Source: Actinopolymorpha pittospori (GTDB taxonomy: Bacteria > Actinomycetota > Actinomycetes > Propionibacteriales > Actinopolymorphaceae). Taken from it: a DNA stretch of 64,000 nt. The stretch is from the NCBI RefSeq assembly GCF_014873875.1, contig NZ_JADBEM010000001.1, positions 1,116,001 through 1,180,000 on the forward strand, written 5' to 3'. The notes under the pieces are model-generated. The model saw only the letters and a list, made by a program, of their open reading frames with translations. It was not told the origin of the DNA and ran no database searches. Shown here one piece after another: positions 26,864-35,211 of this stretch; within the stretch, counting starts at the first letter, position 1, and each line of letters starts with the position of its first letter. The position numbers and the translations under genes are program-made.

Positions 26864-27103
26864 GGCCCCGTGAACTCACACCGCCATGGCGGACGCGATC
26901 TTCGCGCACCCGCTCCTGGCGGAGGGCCCCAATACCAACACCCTCTTCGCGAAGTTCGACCCCTCAGTCCGGATCAACCGAAGGAATGCTCGGCCGTGCA
27001 TCGGCCCGGTGGTCGAGTCACGCTCTGCTGGTCGGCCGCTGCGGGCCACATGCACCTGAACTTGTCGAGGCCTGGTAGCGCGGTGTTCACGTCAGTCCGA
27101 GGT

Positions 27104-27397
27104 TCAGATGGCCTTGCCGCGCCTGCCGGTGACCCTTCCCCGCGGCCCTCCGGTAATCAAGGCGGCGATCATGACGAGTACTGCCGCCACGATGATGCTG
27201 ACGATCCACCGCACCCAGTCGACACCAGGCGTAGCGGCCACCCCGAGCGCGGCGGCGGCGTAATAGCCGATGAGCACTCCACCGATCCCGCAGATAACGG
27301 TCAACCAGAGGGGGATGTTGTCCCGGTTACTCGGGGCGACCCATTTGCCGAGCAGGCCGATGATGATTCCCGCGATGATGACGCCAACGATTTCCAT
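27104..27397 (-). CDS. GlsB/YeaQ/YmgE family stress response membrane protein
   Basis: 97 residues from ATG 27397 with GGAAGGAA upstream. Three hydrophobic helices rich in Gly (IVGVIIAGIIIGLLGKWVAP, LWLTVICGIGGVLIGYYAAA, WIVSIIVAAVLVMIAALITG) and the conserved PLWLTVICGIGGVLIGYY pattern define this transglycosylase-associated family. Members are induced by general stress and may be partners of envelope maintenance. Stands alone. The C-terminus is a short basic tail. Confidence 0.9.
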   Translation of the reverse strand: MEIVGVIIAGIIIGLLGKWVAPSNRDNIPLWLTVICGIGGVLIGYYAAAALGVAATPGVDWVRWIVSIIVAAVLVMIAALITGGPRGRVTGRRGKAI

Positions 27398-27939
27398 CTA
27401 ACAATTCCTTCCGTGTCCGAGACTACTATTCCCGGTCTTTCCGGGTAGCCGGCCGAGACCAGTTCCGCCTAGCGCGCGGAGTATCAGGAAAGGTTCTTTC
27501 TGAAACTGCACGGTGTGTTCGACGTGCGGTTGGTCCTGAGGCTGCGTCTTATGCCCCGGATCCGCCGTGCGAAGCCAGGCCGCAACTCGTTGGGAGGGGC
27601 GAGCACTTCGCGGGCGGAGGTGCCGCGTTTCGCACTCGTAGAGGCGCTCCTCGGGAAGAGGATGGCGGCTTAACGGTGACAGACACAGGAAACCGCTGCT
27701 ACGGTCGACCACTGCAGGCGGGACGCTTGGCCTATGCTCGGCGGCTCTCCCCTGGCAGTCGCAGAGGTCGGCGCCGTACTCCAATGAGCCGTCACCCAAC
27801 AGCGACCACACGCGCGAACGCGTGCGAGCGCTTCGCGCACCGGAGCCGGAGTGAACGCCCACCGAATCCTCCTCGAGACTGCCGTGACGTCATGCGCCCA
27901 CAGAGAGCCATGATCGTCGCCGGACAGTCGGCGTGATGG
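27398..27939. other. Intergenic region, no gene recognised
   Basis: 542 bp upstream of the GlsB gene, up to the stop of the STAS-like gene. Frames here are short and have shadow-like composition. The GlsB promoter must lie in the left part (the minus strand has GGGAATAG about 30 bases before the ribosome site, a possible stress-sigma -10), but no matching -35 is obvious. Confidence 0.4.
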
Positions 27940-28362
27940 TCAGGCCGGAGAAGGCAAGGCCAAGCGGAACTCCACACCCAGAAGAATCGAGCGATCGCGC
28001 AAGGTGGCCAAGGTCTGCGATATGGCCTGCGGGACGGGTACCTGAGTGATCTTGACGACGAGGATCCGAGGCTGGCCGAGTAATAGCCACATCAGCTGTC
28101 TTCGTAGCTGCGAGGCGTTGGTGAGATGAACGTCGCCGGTAACAGTGACGGTGTGGCCCTGGCTGTCGCGGCTCCACAAGATCTCCGTCTCCGCGGGATC
28201 GAGTGGCCTAGGACCAACCACGAGTGAACCCGGATCTGGTCCGGGCGGGACGTGCGGGGATGCTTCCGGCGAAGAAGTCTTCCCGCGTGAACCTGGCCGC
28301 CAAGGGAGAGACCTTGGCGCAAAGATCGAACGGTCCGATGGAAATCGCTCCAGGTCAGGCAT
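27940..28362 (-). CDS. STAS-like (anti-sigma factor antagonist-like) protein, tentative
   Basis: 140 residues from ATG 28362 (MPDLERFPSDRS). The N-terminal half is Pro/Ser-rich and disordered-looking. The C-terminal half, VTVTGDVHLTNASQLRRQLM then PRILVVKITQVPVPQAISQT and LLGVEFRLALPSPA, follows the beta-alpha pattern of STAS domains (strand GDVHL, helix, strand ILVVKI), but the usual Asp-Ser phosphorylation segment is not clear. It could be a degenerate partner of a stress-sigma switch. The frame is open further upstream without a better start. Confidence 0.5.
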   Translation of the reverse strand: MPDLERFPSDRSIFAPRSLPWRPGSRGKTSSPEASPHVPPGPDPGSLVVGPRPLDPAETEILWSRDSQGHTVTVTGDVHLTNASQLRRQLMWLLLGQPRILVVKITQVPVPQAISQTLATLRDRSILLGVEFRLALPSPA

Positions 28363-28458
28363 AGGGTCGTCCTCACCAACACGAATCGCTGCGGCACAAG
28401 GCCGTGTCCAACCGGGTTCGAGGCTAACAGTCTGGCCCGCTTGTCGCAGGCGGTGTAC

Positions 28459-28503
28459 GGCCGGTGTAGCCCCTAACAGGCGTGATCCACGGCTACACCG
28501 GCC
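28459..28503. terminator. GGCCGGTGTAGCC hairpin, copy 1
   Basis: A perfect 13-bp stem (28459-28471 and 28491-28503) around a 19-base loop, between the STAS-like gene and the protease. The stem core CCGGTGTAGCC recurs at 50809-50852 with a different loop, so it is a repeated terminator-like structure. Confidence 0.6.
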
Positions 28504-28683
28504 GCGCCACCACCTACTGAAGTCCGGATGATCGGCGTAGCGCGCCTCAGAGCCGCTGACCGAAGGAGAAGGCCCAGGGAAGGGCCTCCATCCCGGGGCT
28601 TCTGGTGTGATCCATCGTGAGTGTGCGACCACCAGTTTCACGGTTCCCCCCTGACGCCACGGCAACGTCCGTCCATGGAGCCG

Positions 28684-29862
28684 TCACGGGCTGACGCTCA
28701 CCGGGTCAGATGTGGCCGTGCTGGTCCCACCCCCGTTTGCGGCAGTGACCTGGCAGGCGACCTGCTGGTCGGCGAGGTCCGCGCCCACGCGCAGATCGGC
28801 GGTGTCGGCCCCCTCGACCGGTGCCGGGAATACGAACGGACCCAGGTAGGTGACGGTCACCCACTGATAGGCCGCTGTCTGCGGCAGCCCGCCGCGCGAC
28901 CGGCTCCACCGAGGCGGGACACAGTGCAAGGTGGCGCCCACGACCGGGGTCCCGCTCACGCGCGCGGCTCTGGCTGGATAAGGCTGCAGCACCGGGTGGC
29001 GGGCGAACGCCCAACGCCGGAGGTTCGTGACGTCTGCCGAGTACGCAGGCGACGGCTCACCGCACGCCTTGCCGGCCGTCTCACCTCCGAAGCTGAACAG
29101 ACCCACGAGTGCGGGCCGTCCGCCGGAGTAGGACACTACGGGACTTCCACTGTCCTGGTAGCACCCCGTGACGGCACCAGCAACGTCCTGCGCACACGTG
29201 ACCGAGCGGCGGTCGACAGTCGCAGGCGTTTGCCGTTCGCAGGCTTCCGCACCGAGCGCGGTCAAGTCTCCGCGGTGCAGGATGTCGTTGCGGAACTCGC
29301 CCTGCCCAGCCTGGCCGGTGGATCCGTGCGCGAACATCGAGACGGCCGAACCCGGCGACGGGCGGTGCTCCGCGATCCGAAGGGGAGCGATGTCGTGGAT
29401 CGGCCGGTCCAACAGGATGACTGCGAGGTCGTTCCTCGCACTTGAAAGGTTCGGGTCCGTCGGGTCGACTGGCGACGGGAGAATCTCGTACCCGGGCAGC
29501 ACCGAGATGCCACGCACGGGGCGAACCTCGCCAGCCTCCTCCGACAGAACCCGCGCGTTGATGTGCACGTCGAGTTGGCTCGGGTCCACATGGTCGACGC
29601 AGTGCACCGCTGTGAGCACCCGGTCGGGTGCCACCAACGCACCGCCGCACCCGGCGAGTTGCAGAAGAGGAGCGTCGCCGCGTACAGCCAGGGTCGCCAC
29701 CCAGGGCGCGGCGTCCGGATCGTCGACCGGCTGACCGCCCGACATGGCAGCGGCGGGGCCGGCCGTACCGACCAGCAGGCTGAAGGCTCCGCCGAGCGCG
29801 GCCACCTGAGCGAGTACGCGAGCAAACCTTCGTTGTCGTGGCGATTTGATCCTTTTCTGCAT
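28684..29862 (-). CDS. Secreted trypsin-like serine protease with C-terminal Ig-like domain
   Basis: 392 residues from ATG 29862. Signal peptide: basic start (MQKRIKSPRQRRFARV), hydrophobic core (AALGGAFSLLVGTAGPAAA), cleavage after about residue 39. Chymotrypsin-fold triad: His in VLTAVHCVD, Asp in RNDLAVILLD, Ser in CYQDSGSPVV. The last deviates from the usual GDSGGP (Gln for the first Gly, Ser for the third). The C-terminal 100 residues (GTPVVGATLHC ... YQWVTVTYLG ... VACQVTAANGGGTST) form an Ig-like beta domain, probably for substrate or wall binding. No ribosome site is obvious. Confidence 0.88.
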   Translation of the reverse strand: MQKRIKSPRQRRFARVLAQVAALGGAFSLLVGTAGPAAAMSGGQPVDDPDAAPWVATLAVRGDAPLLQLAGCGGALVAPDRVLTAVHCVDHVDPSQLDVHINARVLSEEAGEVRPVRGISVLPGYEILPSPVDPTDPNLSSARNDLAVILLDRPIHDIAPLRIAEHRPSPGSAVSMFAHGSTGQAGQGEFRNDILHRGDLTALGAEACERQTPATVDRRSVTCAQDVAGAVTGCYQDSGSPVVSYSGGRPALVGLFSFGGETAGKACGEPSPAYSADVTNLRRWAFARHPVLQPYPARAARVSGTPVVGATLHCVPPRWSRSRGGLPQTAAYQWVTVTYLGPFVFPAPVEGADTADLRVGADLADQQVACQVTAANGGGTSTATSDPVSVSP

Positions 29863-30054
29863 GCGCGCAACGGTAGGGAGAGCGCGGGCAGCCGTAATCC
29901 GGCATTTCACCACACAATCCCCCAAATCGCCCCTTAACCTCGCCACGTCAACCCGGACCGTCGGTCCCTGCTTGACGCCCAGATGCTCACCGCACGCGGG
30001 CGCGCGCCACCGAGACCTAATCGCCGCGCCCCGCGCACGGCGCATACTGGGTGG

Positions 30055-30978
30055 GTGGGCCAGCACCGTGCAGCCAACCTGGACGTGGTCACTGGGGCGT
30101 TCAGCTACTCAGGCGCGGCGATCACTGCGGCGCTGCTGGCCACCGGGCGACGGGTCCGCACCCTGACCGGCCATCCCGACCGGGCACAGACCGGAACACC
30201 CGTCGAGGTCCGGCCGCTCGACTTTGACGATCCCACTGGCTTGGTCGACTCCTTGCGCGGCGCCCAGACCCTGTACAACACCTACTGGGTGCGGTTCCCT
30301 CGCGGACGGATCAACCACGACGTGGCGGGGGCCAACTGCCGCACCCTCTTCCACGCCGCCAGAACGGCAGGTGTCGACCGGATCGTGCACCTCTCGATCA
30401 CCCATCCAGACATCGACTCGCCCTACCCGTACTTTCAGGGCAAGGCGCTGGCCGAACGTGCGCTCGCCGAGACAGGGATCAGCTACGCCGTGCTGCGCCC
30501 GGCGATCCTGTTCGGCGGGGACGGCGTGCTGCTGAACAACATCGCCTGGCTGCTCAGGCGCTTCCCGATATTCGCGGTCGGCGGCACTGGCGGCTACCCG
30601 GTGCGCCCGATCCACGTCGACGACCTGGCGCGCCTGTGCGTTGCGGCAGGGGCGTCGGACGTCACCTCCATCACCGACGCCGTCGGTCCGGAACGGCCAT
30701 CCTTCCTCGATCTGGTCCGCACTATCGCCGAGGCGGTACGCAGCAGGGCCCGAATCGTCCCGGTGCCCGAAACCTTGATCCCGCCACTGGCCGCAGCCCT
30801 CGGCCTTGCACTGCGGGACGTGTTGTTAACCGCCGAGGAGTACCACGCCACGGCCGCCGGGCTGGCCGACAGCGATGGCCCAGCGACAGGAACGGTGCGG
30901 CTCAGCGAGTGGATCGCCAGCAACGCCGACGCACTCGGCATCCGCTACGCGAGCGAGATCGATCGCCACTTCCGATGA
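30055..30978 (+). CDS. NmrA-like NAD(P)-binding protein
   Basis: 307 residues if started at GTG 30055. The sequence CATACT lies 7-14 bases upstream and there is no ribosome site, consistent with a leaderless transcript. Atypical Rossmann start: VVTGAFSYSGAAITAALLAT (GxxxYSG) then TGRRVRTLTGHPD, as in ubiquinone-reductase-like members. It continues with YNTYWVRFPRG, VDRIVHLSITHPD, YFQGKALAERALAETG and PVRPIHVDDLARLCVAAG. Probably a redox sensor or reductase of unknown substrate. Divergent from the protease (192 bp). Confidence 0.85.
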   Translation: MGQHRAANLDVVTGAFSYSGAAITAALLATGRRVRTLTGHPDRAQTGTPVEVRPLDFDDPTGLVDSLRGAQTLYNTYWVRFPRGRINHDVAGANCRTLFHAARTAGVDRIVHLSITHPDIDSPYPYFQGKALAERALAETGISYAVLRPAILFGGDGVLLNNIAWLLRRFPIFAVGGTGGYPVRPIHVDDLARLCVAAGASDVTSITDAVGPERPSFLDLVRTIAEAVRSRARIVPVPETLIPPLAAALGLALRDVLLTAEEYHATAAGLADSDGPATGTVRLSEWIASNADALGIRYASEIDRHFR

Positions 30979-31412
30979 TGCCCCTTGACGCGGCGGGTGC
31001 CCTAGCCCAGGTTCTACTCCGACGAGGGCCCACATCCGGCTCGATCGCACGGCCATGCGTCGGCACGGCTTCCGCCCAGGCCGCCTACTCGCTCTACGGC
31101 ACGTTCTGAGGCGAGGCTGGTGACGGGTCGGAGGGCTGGCGCCGGCCGCTGACGACCAGGCGTAACCCCGACCACCAGAGGGTGCACGCAGCTCCGGATG
31201 ACCCTTCGACACCGCCAAGTCCGGAAGGGCCAATACGCTGCCTCCTCGTCGGCGCGGCTTAGCCAGACAACTCTTCGGGACGCAGTCGACAGCGAACCAG
31301 CAGGAGCGCAAGTGCGACCCGCGTTCCGACGATGAAACTCTCGCAACAAGGGCCCTTCGGTGGAGCACCATCGCTGGTCGCGACAAGCCCGGATACCAGG
31401 TAGGTTGCCGTC
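30979..31412. other. Intergenic region, no gene recognised
   Basis: 434 bp. Overlapping frames on both strands are Arg-rich and lack start signals. A plus-strand stretch near 31010-31100 could be a gene remnant but matches nothing I can name. Confidence 0.4.
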
Positions 31413-31580
31413 ATGAGTGAGCAGCCAGTGCACAGTCGGGACGAGAAATCAGGTACCGAGTCGGCGCGTACTCAGGTCTGGGCTAGTTCTGGGGAGGCCG
31501 CCCAGTTGCCACTTCACGACTCTGAGCGTCAAGACCATGTTGACAGCCCGGACGCCGACAGTCCCCCGCGCCGACCGTGA
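31413..31580 (+). CDS. Small hydrophilic protein (tentative)
   Basis: 55 residues from ATG 31413 with AGGTAGG upstream. The sequence is highly polar (MSEQPVHSRDEKSGTES ... DSPDADSPPRRP) and probably disordered. No family known to me. Support is the ribosome site and the low-complexity acidic composition, unlike nearby shadow frames. Confidence 0.4.
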   Translation: MSEQPVHSRDEKSGTESARTQVWASSGEAAQLPLHDSERQDHVDSPDADSPPRRP

Positions 31581-31729
31581 GTCCCAGCGCGGGGCCACCG
31601 CGCAGCCGCTTGTAGCGGCGGCTCCTACTGCTCTCAACACAGCAAGCGAACCGATCCAGGTGGGTCGCACCAGACACAAGAGTCGATACGACGTAGTGAC
31701 TGTTCACGCTGTCATGAAGGGAGAGCGAC

Positions 31730-32104
31730 ATGGCAACGCCACTGGAAGGCAACGAAGGCCCCATCACCCAGGTGCGAGAGCACATGTCCGTCGTCGATGC
31801 TGAGGGCAAGCGGCTCGGCACGGTTGCCGAGGTCAAGATGGGCGACCCCGAGGCGGCCACCGAGCAGGGCCAGCAGATGACGTCGCGTAGCGACATCGCT
31901 TCCACCGTCCTCGCCGCCTTCGGTGGCAGGGAACCCTTCGCCGTCCCCTCCTGCGAGGCGGGCGACCTGTTGCGTAAGGGATTCGTGAAAGTCGATCCCC
32001 GCGGTGTGTTCAAGCGCGACTTCTACATCAGCGCCGAGGACGTGCTGGGGGTCGACGACCGATCAGTCCGTGTCGCCATCTCCGCTGCCCAGGTAACTGA
32101 CTGA
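31730..32104 (+). CDS. PRC-barrel-like (DUF2171-type) protein
   Basis: 124 residues from ATG 31730 after GAAGGGAGAG. The first part, ITQVREHMSVVDAEGKRLGT then VAEVKMGDPEA, is the first PRC-barrel hairpin. The second part, LRKGFVKVDPRGVFKRDFYI then SAEDVLGVDD, fits the conserved 'DRYIPadxVxxVdgdxVxL' end of DUF2171. These small soluble proteins occur in actinomycete stress regions; biochemical role unknown. A hairpin at 32122-32156 follows the stop. Confidence 0.75.
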   Translation: MATPLEGNEGPITQVREHMSVVDAEGKRLGTVAEVKMGDPEAATEQGQQMTSRSDIASTVLAAFGGREPFAVPSCEAGDLLRKGFVKVDPRGVFKRDFYISAEDVLGVDDRSVRVAISAAQVTD

Positions 32105-32121
32105 GGTCGCCGGGGCGGTCT

Positions 32122-32156
32122 GTGGTCCCATCCTCCTAGTGGGAGGAAGGGACCAC
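32122..32156 (+). terminator. Hairpin after the PRC-barrel-like gene
   Basis: GTGGTCCC/GGGACCAC plus an inner TCCTCC/GGAGGA stem around a short loop, 18 bp after the stop codon. Good terminator geometry but no T-tract. Confidence 0.7.
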
Positions 32157-32400
32157 CGGCACGCGGCCGACAGCTTGCTTGTCGCGCAGGAACACCACGC
32201 CCGCCGCCTGCACTGGACCTACGCGTGGAGCGGACGGCGTGCTCGACTCCCGGGCCCTCCCGCGTGGCTGGGCCTGAAACGGCTTGGTTGTGCTTAGCTG
32301 CCACACCTAGTGGCGGAGCTGGGCCGGCAGGCTGCGCCGCTCTCCCGGGTGTCCTCGAAGCGGACCAAGCTCAGCGGCGCAGCGATCAGTCCTCCGACGA

Positions 32401-32895
32401 TCATGTTGCGAACACGTCGGCGGCTGTGGCGGTCCGCAGCTTCTCCAAGGTCTCCGCCTGCTGGGCGCCGCGCCGGATCAGGTCGTCCAGGCGGGTGTGG
32501 TCGAGTTTGCCGTCGGCGAGTACCCGCAACGTGCGCCAGCACGACACTTTTCCCTCGACACCCAGCCGCATCAGTTCGAGTTCCAGGACGTCACTGACCG
32601 GTGATCGCGAGATCAGGCGGCCGTTGGGCTTGAGTCGGCCGACCTTCTCGCCGAGCCAGCCCAGTGCGGCCTTGTGACGTCGGACCGGGACGCCCAAGTC
32701 TTTCATCATCTGTATCAGGGTGGCCCGGTCCTCCGACACCTCCTTGGCCAGCCTGGAGAGCTCCGGTCCCATGCCGTCACCCTGGTGGACCCGGGCGGCT
32801 CGGCGTAGCAACTCCACCCCACCGGTCGCGCCGGCGAGGTGATCGTTGAGATAGATGTGGAGGGGAGACGAAGTCCGAGCCGTGGGGCGGTCCAT
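32401..32895 (-). CDS. Helical, ferritin-like (DUF892-like) hypothetical protein
   Basis: 164 residues from ATG 32895. After a short disordered start, four predicted helices appear: HIYLNDHLAGATGGVELLRR, RLAKEVSEDRATLIQMMKDL, VSDVLELELMRLGVEGKVSC and LDDLIRRGAQQAETLEKLRT. Spacing and length resemble ferritin-like four-helix proteins of stress islands, but the expected di-iron Glu/His pairs are incomplete (His in AARVHQGD, Glu in ELSRLAKE and LELELM). Metal binding is therefore uncertain. The frame is open upstream to 33093 without a better start. Confidence 0.7.
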   Translation of the reverse strand: MDRPTARTSSPLHIYLNDHLAGATGGVELLRRAARVHQGDGMGPELSRLAKEVSEDRATLIQMMKDLGVPVRRHKAALGWLGEKVGRLKPNGRLISRSPVSDVLELELMRLGVEGKVSCWRTLRVLADGKLDHTRLDDLIRRGAQQAETLEKLRTATAADVFAT

Positions 32896-32921
32896 GGAGG
32901 TCCTCCTCGAGTCGGAGACCG

Positions 32922-33105
32922 ATGAGCGCTCAGTTTGCTCCGGTTCTCCGCACCCTACGGCGAAGTCACTCCCGAGTCGCGGAAGGCCCGCAGCGAGGCG
33001 CCCACCGGATACATCGACCGCACCCCGATGTGGTCGCGTGACGAGATCACCCTGTGGCCGACCGACCGGGCCGCATGGAAGGCCCAGCAACACCGGACCG
33101 TCTAG
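32922..33105 (+). pseudogene. C-terminal fragment resembling an excisionase/AlpA-type DNA-binding protein
   Basis: A frame with no ATG or GTG start ends ...YGEVTPESRKARSEAPTGYI then DRTPMWSRDEITLWPTDRAA and TAG at 33103-33105. The 'P...GYIDRTPMWSRDEITLW' pattern is like the wing of AlpA/excisionase HTH proteins. It is convergent with, and just overlaps, the end of the CtaG gene. Probably a mobile-element leftover. Confidence 0.35.
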
Positions 33106-33980
33106 CGAAGTACAGGTGTGGTTGCACGGCCGCGCGTGGGGCGCCAGGTGGCGACGAGCGCGGCAGCGAGGAGAAGTTCGGCGATGTCGCCGCCGTAGTA
33201 CATGAGTTCCGCGCCACCGCGGACCTGGTGGATGGGGGCGCGGATGTCGATGAGGAACCCGCCGTACATGAGCTGGGCGACGGTGGCGTGCACGGCGACG
33301 GCGATACCGAGGATGACCAGCCGGAGAGGAACGCCGGGCCGGGCGGGTGCCGGATCAGGTCCGGCGATGACCCAGGCGAAGAGGCAACCTGAGACCAGGA
33401 AGTGCACATGCAACGCCAGATGCAGAGGCTGGTGGTTCATCGTCGCGTTGAACAGCGGGGTGAAGTACACCAGCGGCAGGGTTCCCGTGCTGAGTGTCAG
33501 TGCCGTCGCGGGGTGAGTCAGGAACCGCACCGGGACGCTGCGCAGGAGACCAGTCACTCGCCGGCCGTGCCGGGCGCGGAGAGCGCACAACAGCACCGTG
33601 ATGGGGGCGCCCAGTACCAGCGCCATCGGCGCGTACATGCCGATCATCAGGTGTTGGAGCATGTGCCCACGGAAGTCCCGGTCGGCGAAGACGTCCAGCG
33701 GCGCTGACAGGGCGAGAGCGAGTACGACGCATCCAGCCACGAACATCGTGGCACGCGCCGGGCCGGGAGCCCGCACGGTGTTGCGGCGGCGCGCACGCCA
33801 CCACAGCAGCAGATAGACGACCGCGGCGAGCGCTACGCCCAGCAATGGCAGCAGCCCTTCCAGCATCGACGTTCCCGTTCCACCGCCGTGGCCGTGCATG
33901 GGATGGGCGAGCAACGAACGGCCGTGAATCAGGTGTCCGAGTACGGCGGACGCCGAGGTCGACGACAGGGCGGACATCAT
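33102..33980 (-). CDS. Cytochrome c oxidase assembly protein, CtaG (Caa3_CtaG) family
   Basis: 292 residues from ATG 33980 (or 33977). His-rich start (HLIHGRSLLAHPMHGHGGG) then about seven transmembrane helices (LLPLLGVALAAVVYLLLWWR, MFVAGCVVLALALSAPLDVF, MALVLGAPITVLLCAL, and others). Conserved FRGHMLQHLMIGMYAP, FNATMNHQPLHLALHVHFLV and MYYGGDIAEL identify Caa3_CtaG proteins, involved in copper delivery to cytochrome oxidase or in copper tolerance. The ATG overlaps the stop of the upstream DUF2243 gene (ATGA), showing translational coupling. Confidence 0.9.
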   Translation of the reverse strand: MMSALSSTSASAVLGHLIHGRSLLAHPMHGHGGGTGTSMLEGLLPLLGVALAAVVYLLLWWRARRRNTVRAPGPARATMFVAGCVVLALALSAPLDVFADRDFRGHMLQHLMIGMYAPMALVLGAPITVLLCALRARHGRRVTGLLRSVPVRFLTHPATALTLSTGTLPLVYFTPLFNATMNHQPLHLALHVHFLVSGCLFAWVIAGPDPAPARPGVPLRLVILGIAVAVHATVAQLMYGGFLIDIRAPIHQVRGGAELMYYGGDIAELLLAAALVATWRPTRGRATTPVLR

Positions 33981-34564
33981 GCGTCCGGTCCGGAGGCGGC
34001 GGTGGTCCCGTCCGGGCGGGGCGGGCGTGGGGTGTCGGAGGTGGGGTCGAAGAATCTGCCGCTGCGCTGCAGGAGGTAGCCGACGACGACCAGCGCGGCG
34101 CCCAGGAGCAGGAAGCCGATGTCCCACCAGACCTGCTGCGGACCACCGTGGACGTGATGAATGGCCAGGATGTGATGGTCGACGATTCCTTCAACGAGGT
34201 TGAACAGGCCCCATCCGGCCAGCACCCAGCCCCACAGCACCCGGGAGGCCCACACCTGCCGACGATGACGGGTGACCCGCGAATACAAGGTCGCCAGCCC
34301 GACCAGGACCGCCACCCAGCACACCACATGGAAGATGCCGTCCCACACCGTGTTCATCTCCAGGCCCGACACGGTGTGGGGGTTGTAGTACCTCACTCCG
34401 ATGTTGTCGGAGTTGGTGCTGGACAGCATGTGATGCCATTGCAGCAACTGATGCAGCAGGATCCCGTCAACGAACCCGCCCAACCCCACCCCGAGCACGA
34501 GTCCCGGCAACCGCAGGCTCACCGGGCGGTCGTCCGCCCTGGCGCGGTCGGCGATGCTGGTCAT
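33977..34564 (-). CDS. DUF2243 membrane protein
   Basis: 195 residues from ATG 34564 with an AGGGG site upstream. Four transmembrane helices; hallmark LGVGLGGFVDGILLHQLLQW then HHMLS near residue 30, and GLFNLVEGIVDHHILAIHHV (about residue 130), with many His that could bind metal. DUF2243 commonly pairs with CtaG in actinomycetes, as here with an ATGA overlap, which suggests a shared role in copper handling or oxidase maturation (inference). Confidence 0.9.
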   Translation of the reverse strand: MTSIADRARADDRPVSLRLPGLVLGVGLGGFVDGILLHQLLQWHHMLSSTNSDNIGVRYYNPHTVSGLEMNTVWDGIFHVVCWVAVLVGLATLYSRVTRHRRQVWASRVLWGWVLAGWGLFNLVEGIVDHHILAIHHVHGGPQQVWWDIGFLLLGAALVVVGYLLQRSGRFFDPTSDTPRPPRPDGTTAASGPDA

Positions 34565-34594
34565 GGTCGCCCCTGCCCTCGGTGCCTTCGAGAA

Positions 34595-34614
34595 GATCAA
34601 GCTGCTGCTTGATC
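34595..34614. repeat. Perfect 8-bp inverted repeat upstream of DUF2243
   Basis: GATCAAGC-TGCT-GCTTGATC, starting 31 bp before the DUF2243 start. Could be an operator for the DUF2243-CtaG operon or an attenuating hairpin in its leader. Confidence 0.45.
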
Positions 34615-34754
34615 CCCGCTACCCGTCCAGGCGGCGGGTAACCCTCGGCGTAGCGCCGCTGACAACAGGCCACCCGGGCATTGGCAACTCCAGGACGAGT
34701 GATCTATCAGGACCCGCCCACGAAGACCCACGATGGGCGTGAAGTCCGACCTGA

Positions 34755-35190
34755 CCACATGAGGTCGGGCGGCTCGCCCCGCAACACGACTCGCGGCTGC
34801 TGGTCGCTGCCCTGGGCAGGGAGCGGCTGCCGAGCGGGGCGCGGGTGCTGGACCTGTGTACCGGCAGCGGGCTGCTCGCCGTGGCGGCCGCCCGCGCCGG
34901 CGCCAAGGAGGTCACGGCGGTGGACATCTCCTGGCGGGCGGTCTGGACGGCGCGGACCAACGCGAGACTTCGCCGCCTTCCCGTCACGGTGCGCCGGGGC
35001 GACCTCGGCGCACCCGTGCTCGGCGAGCGTTTCGACCTCGTCCTGGCGAACCCGGGTCGCGGACCGGCTCGTGGTCCCGTTCGGCCCGGTGATGCTGGGC
35101 CGGGCGTCCTGGTTGGAAGAACGCGGCTACATCCGACCGGGGCAGCGCGAGGAGGAGCTGGTCGTGATCCGGGGAAGCCCATCCCGAGCC
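34755..35190 (+). pseudogene. Class I methyltransferase (HemK/MTQ2-like) with internal deletion
   Basis: Frame A from about 34761 reads LAPQHDSRLLVAALGRERL then ARVLDLCTGSGLLAVAAARA (SAM-binding motif I) and VTVRRGDLGAPVLGERFDL up to VLANP, where the NPPY catalytic motif should follow. The sequence then jumps, in another frame, to RVADRLVVPFGPVMLGRASW then LEERGYIRPGQREEELVVIR, the normal C-terminal end of the family. About 80 residues, including the Pro-Tyr of NPPY, are missing. No start codon with ribosome site is present. Not functional. Confidence 0.75.
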
Positions 35191-35211
35191 AGGAGGATGC
35201 AGGACTGGTGG

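Noticed and set aside
26885..27055. Possible methyltransferase N-terminal fragment (MADAIFAHPLLAEG)
   Set aside because: Only about 10 residues resemble the start of a SAM-methyltransferase and the following sequence diverges; too weak to annotate.
29983..30054. Extension of the NmrA-like gene to the ATG at 29983
   Set aside because: The extra residues are Arg/Pro-rich and lack a ribosome site; the Rossmann motif is correctly placed from GTG 30055.
31014..31433. 139-codon minus-strand frame
   Set aside because: Overlaps a more convincing small plus-strand gene start and has no recognisable domain.
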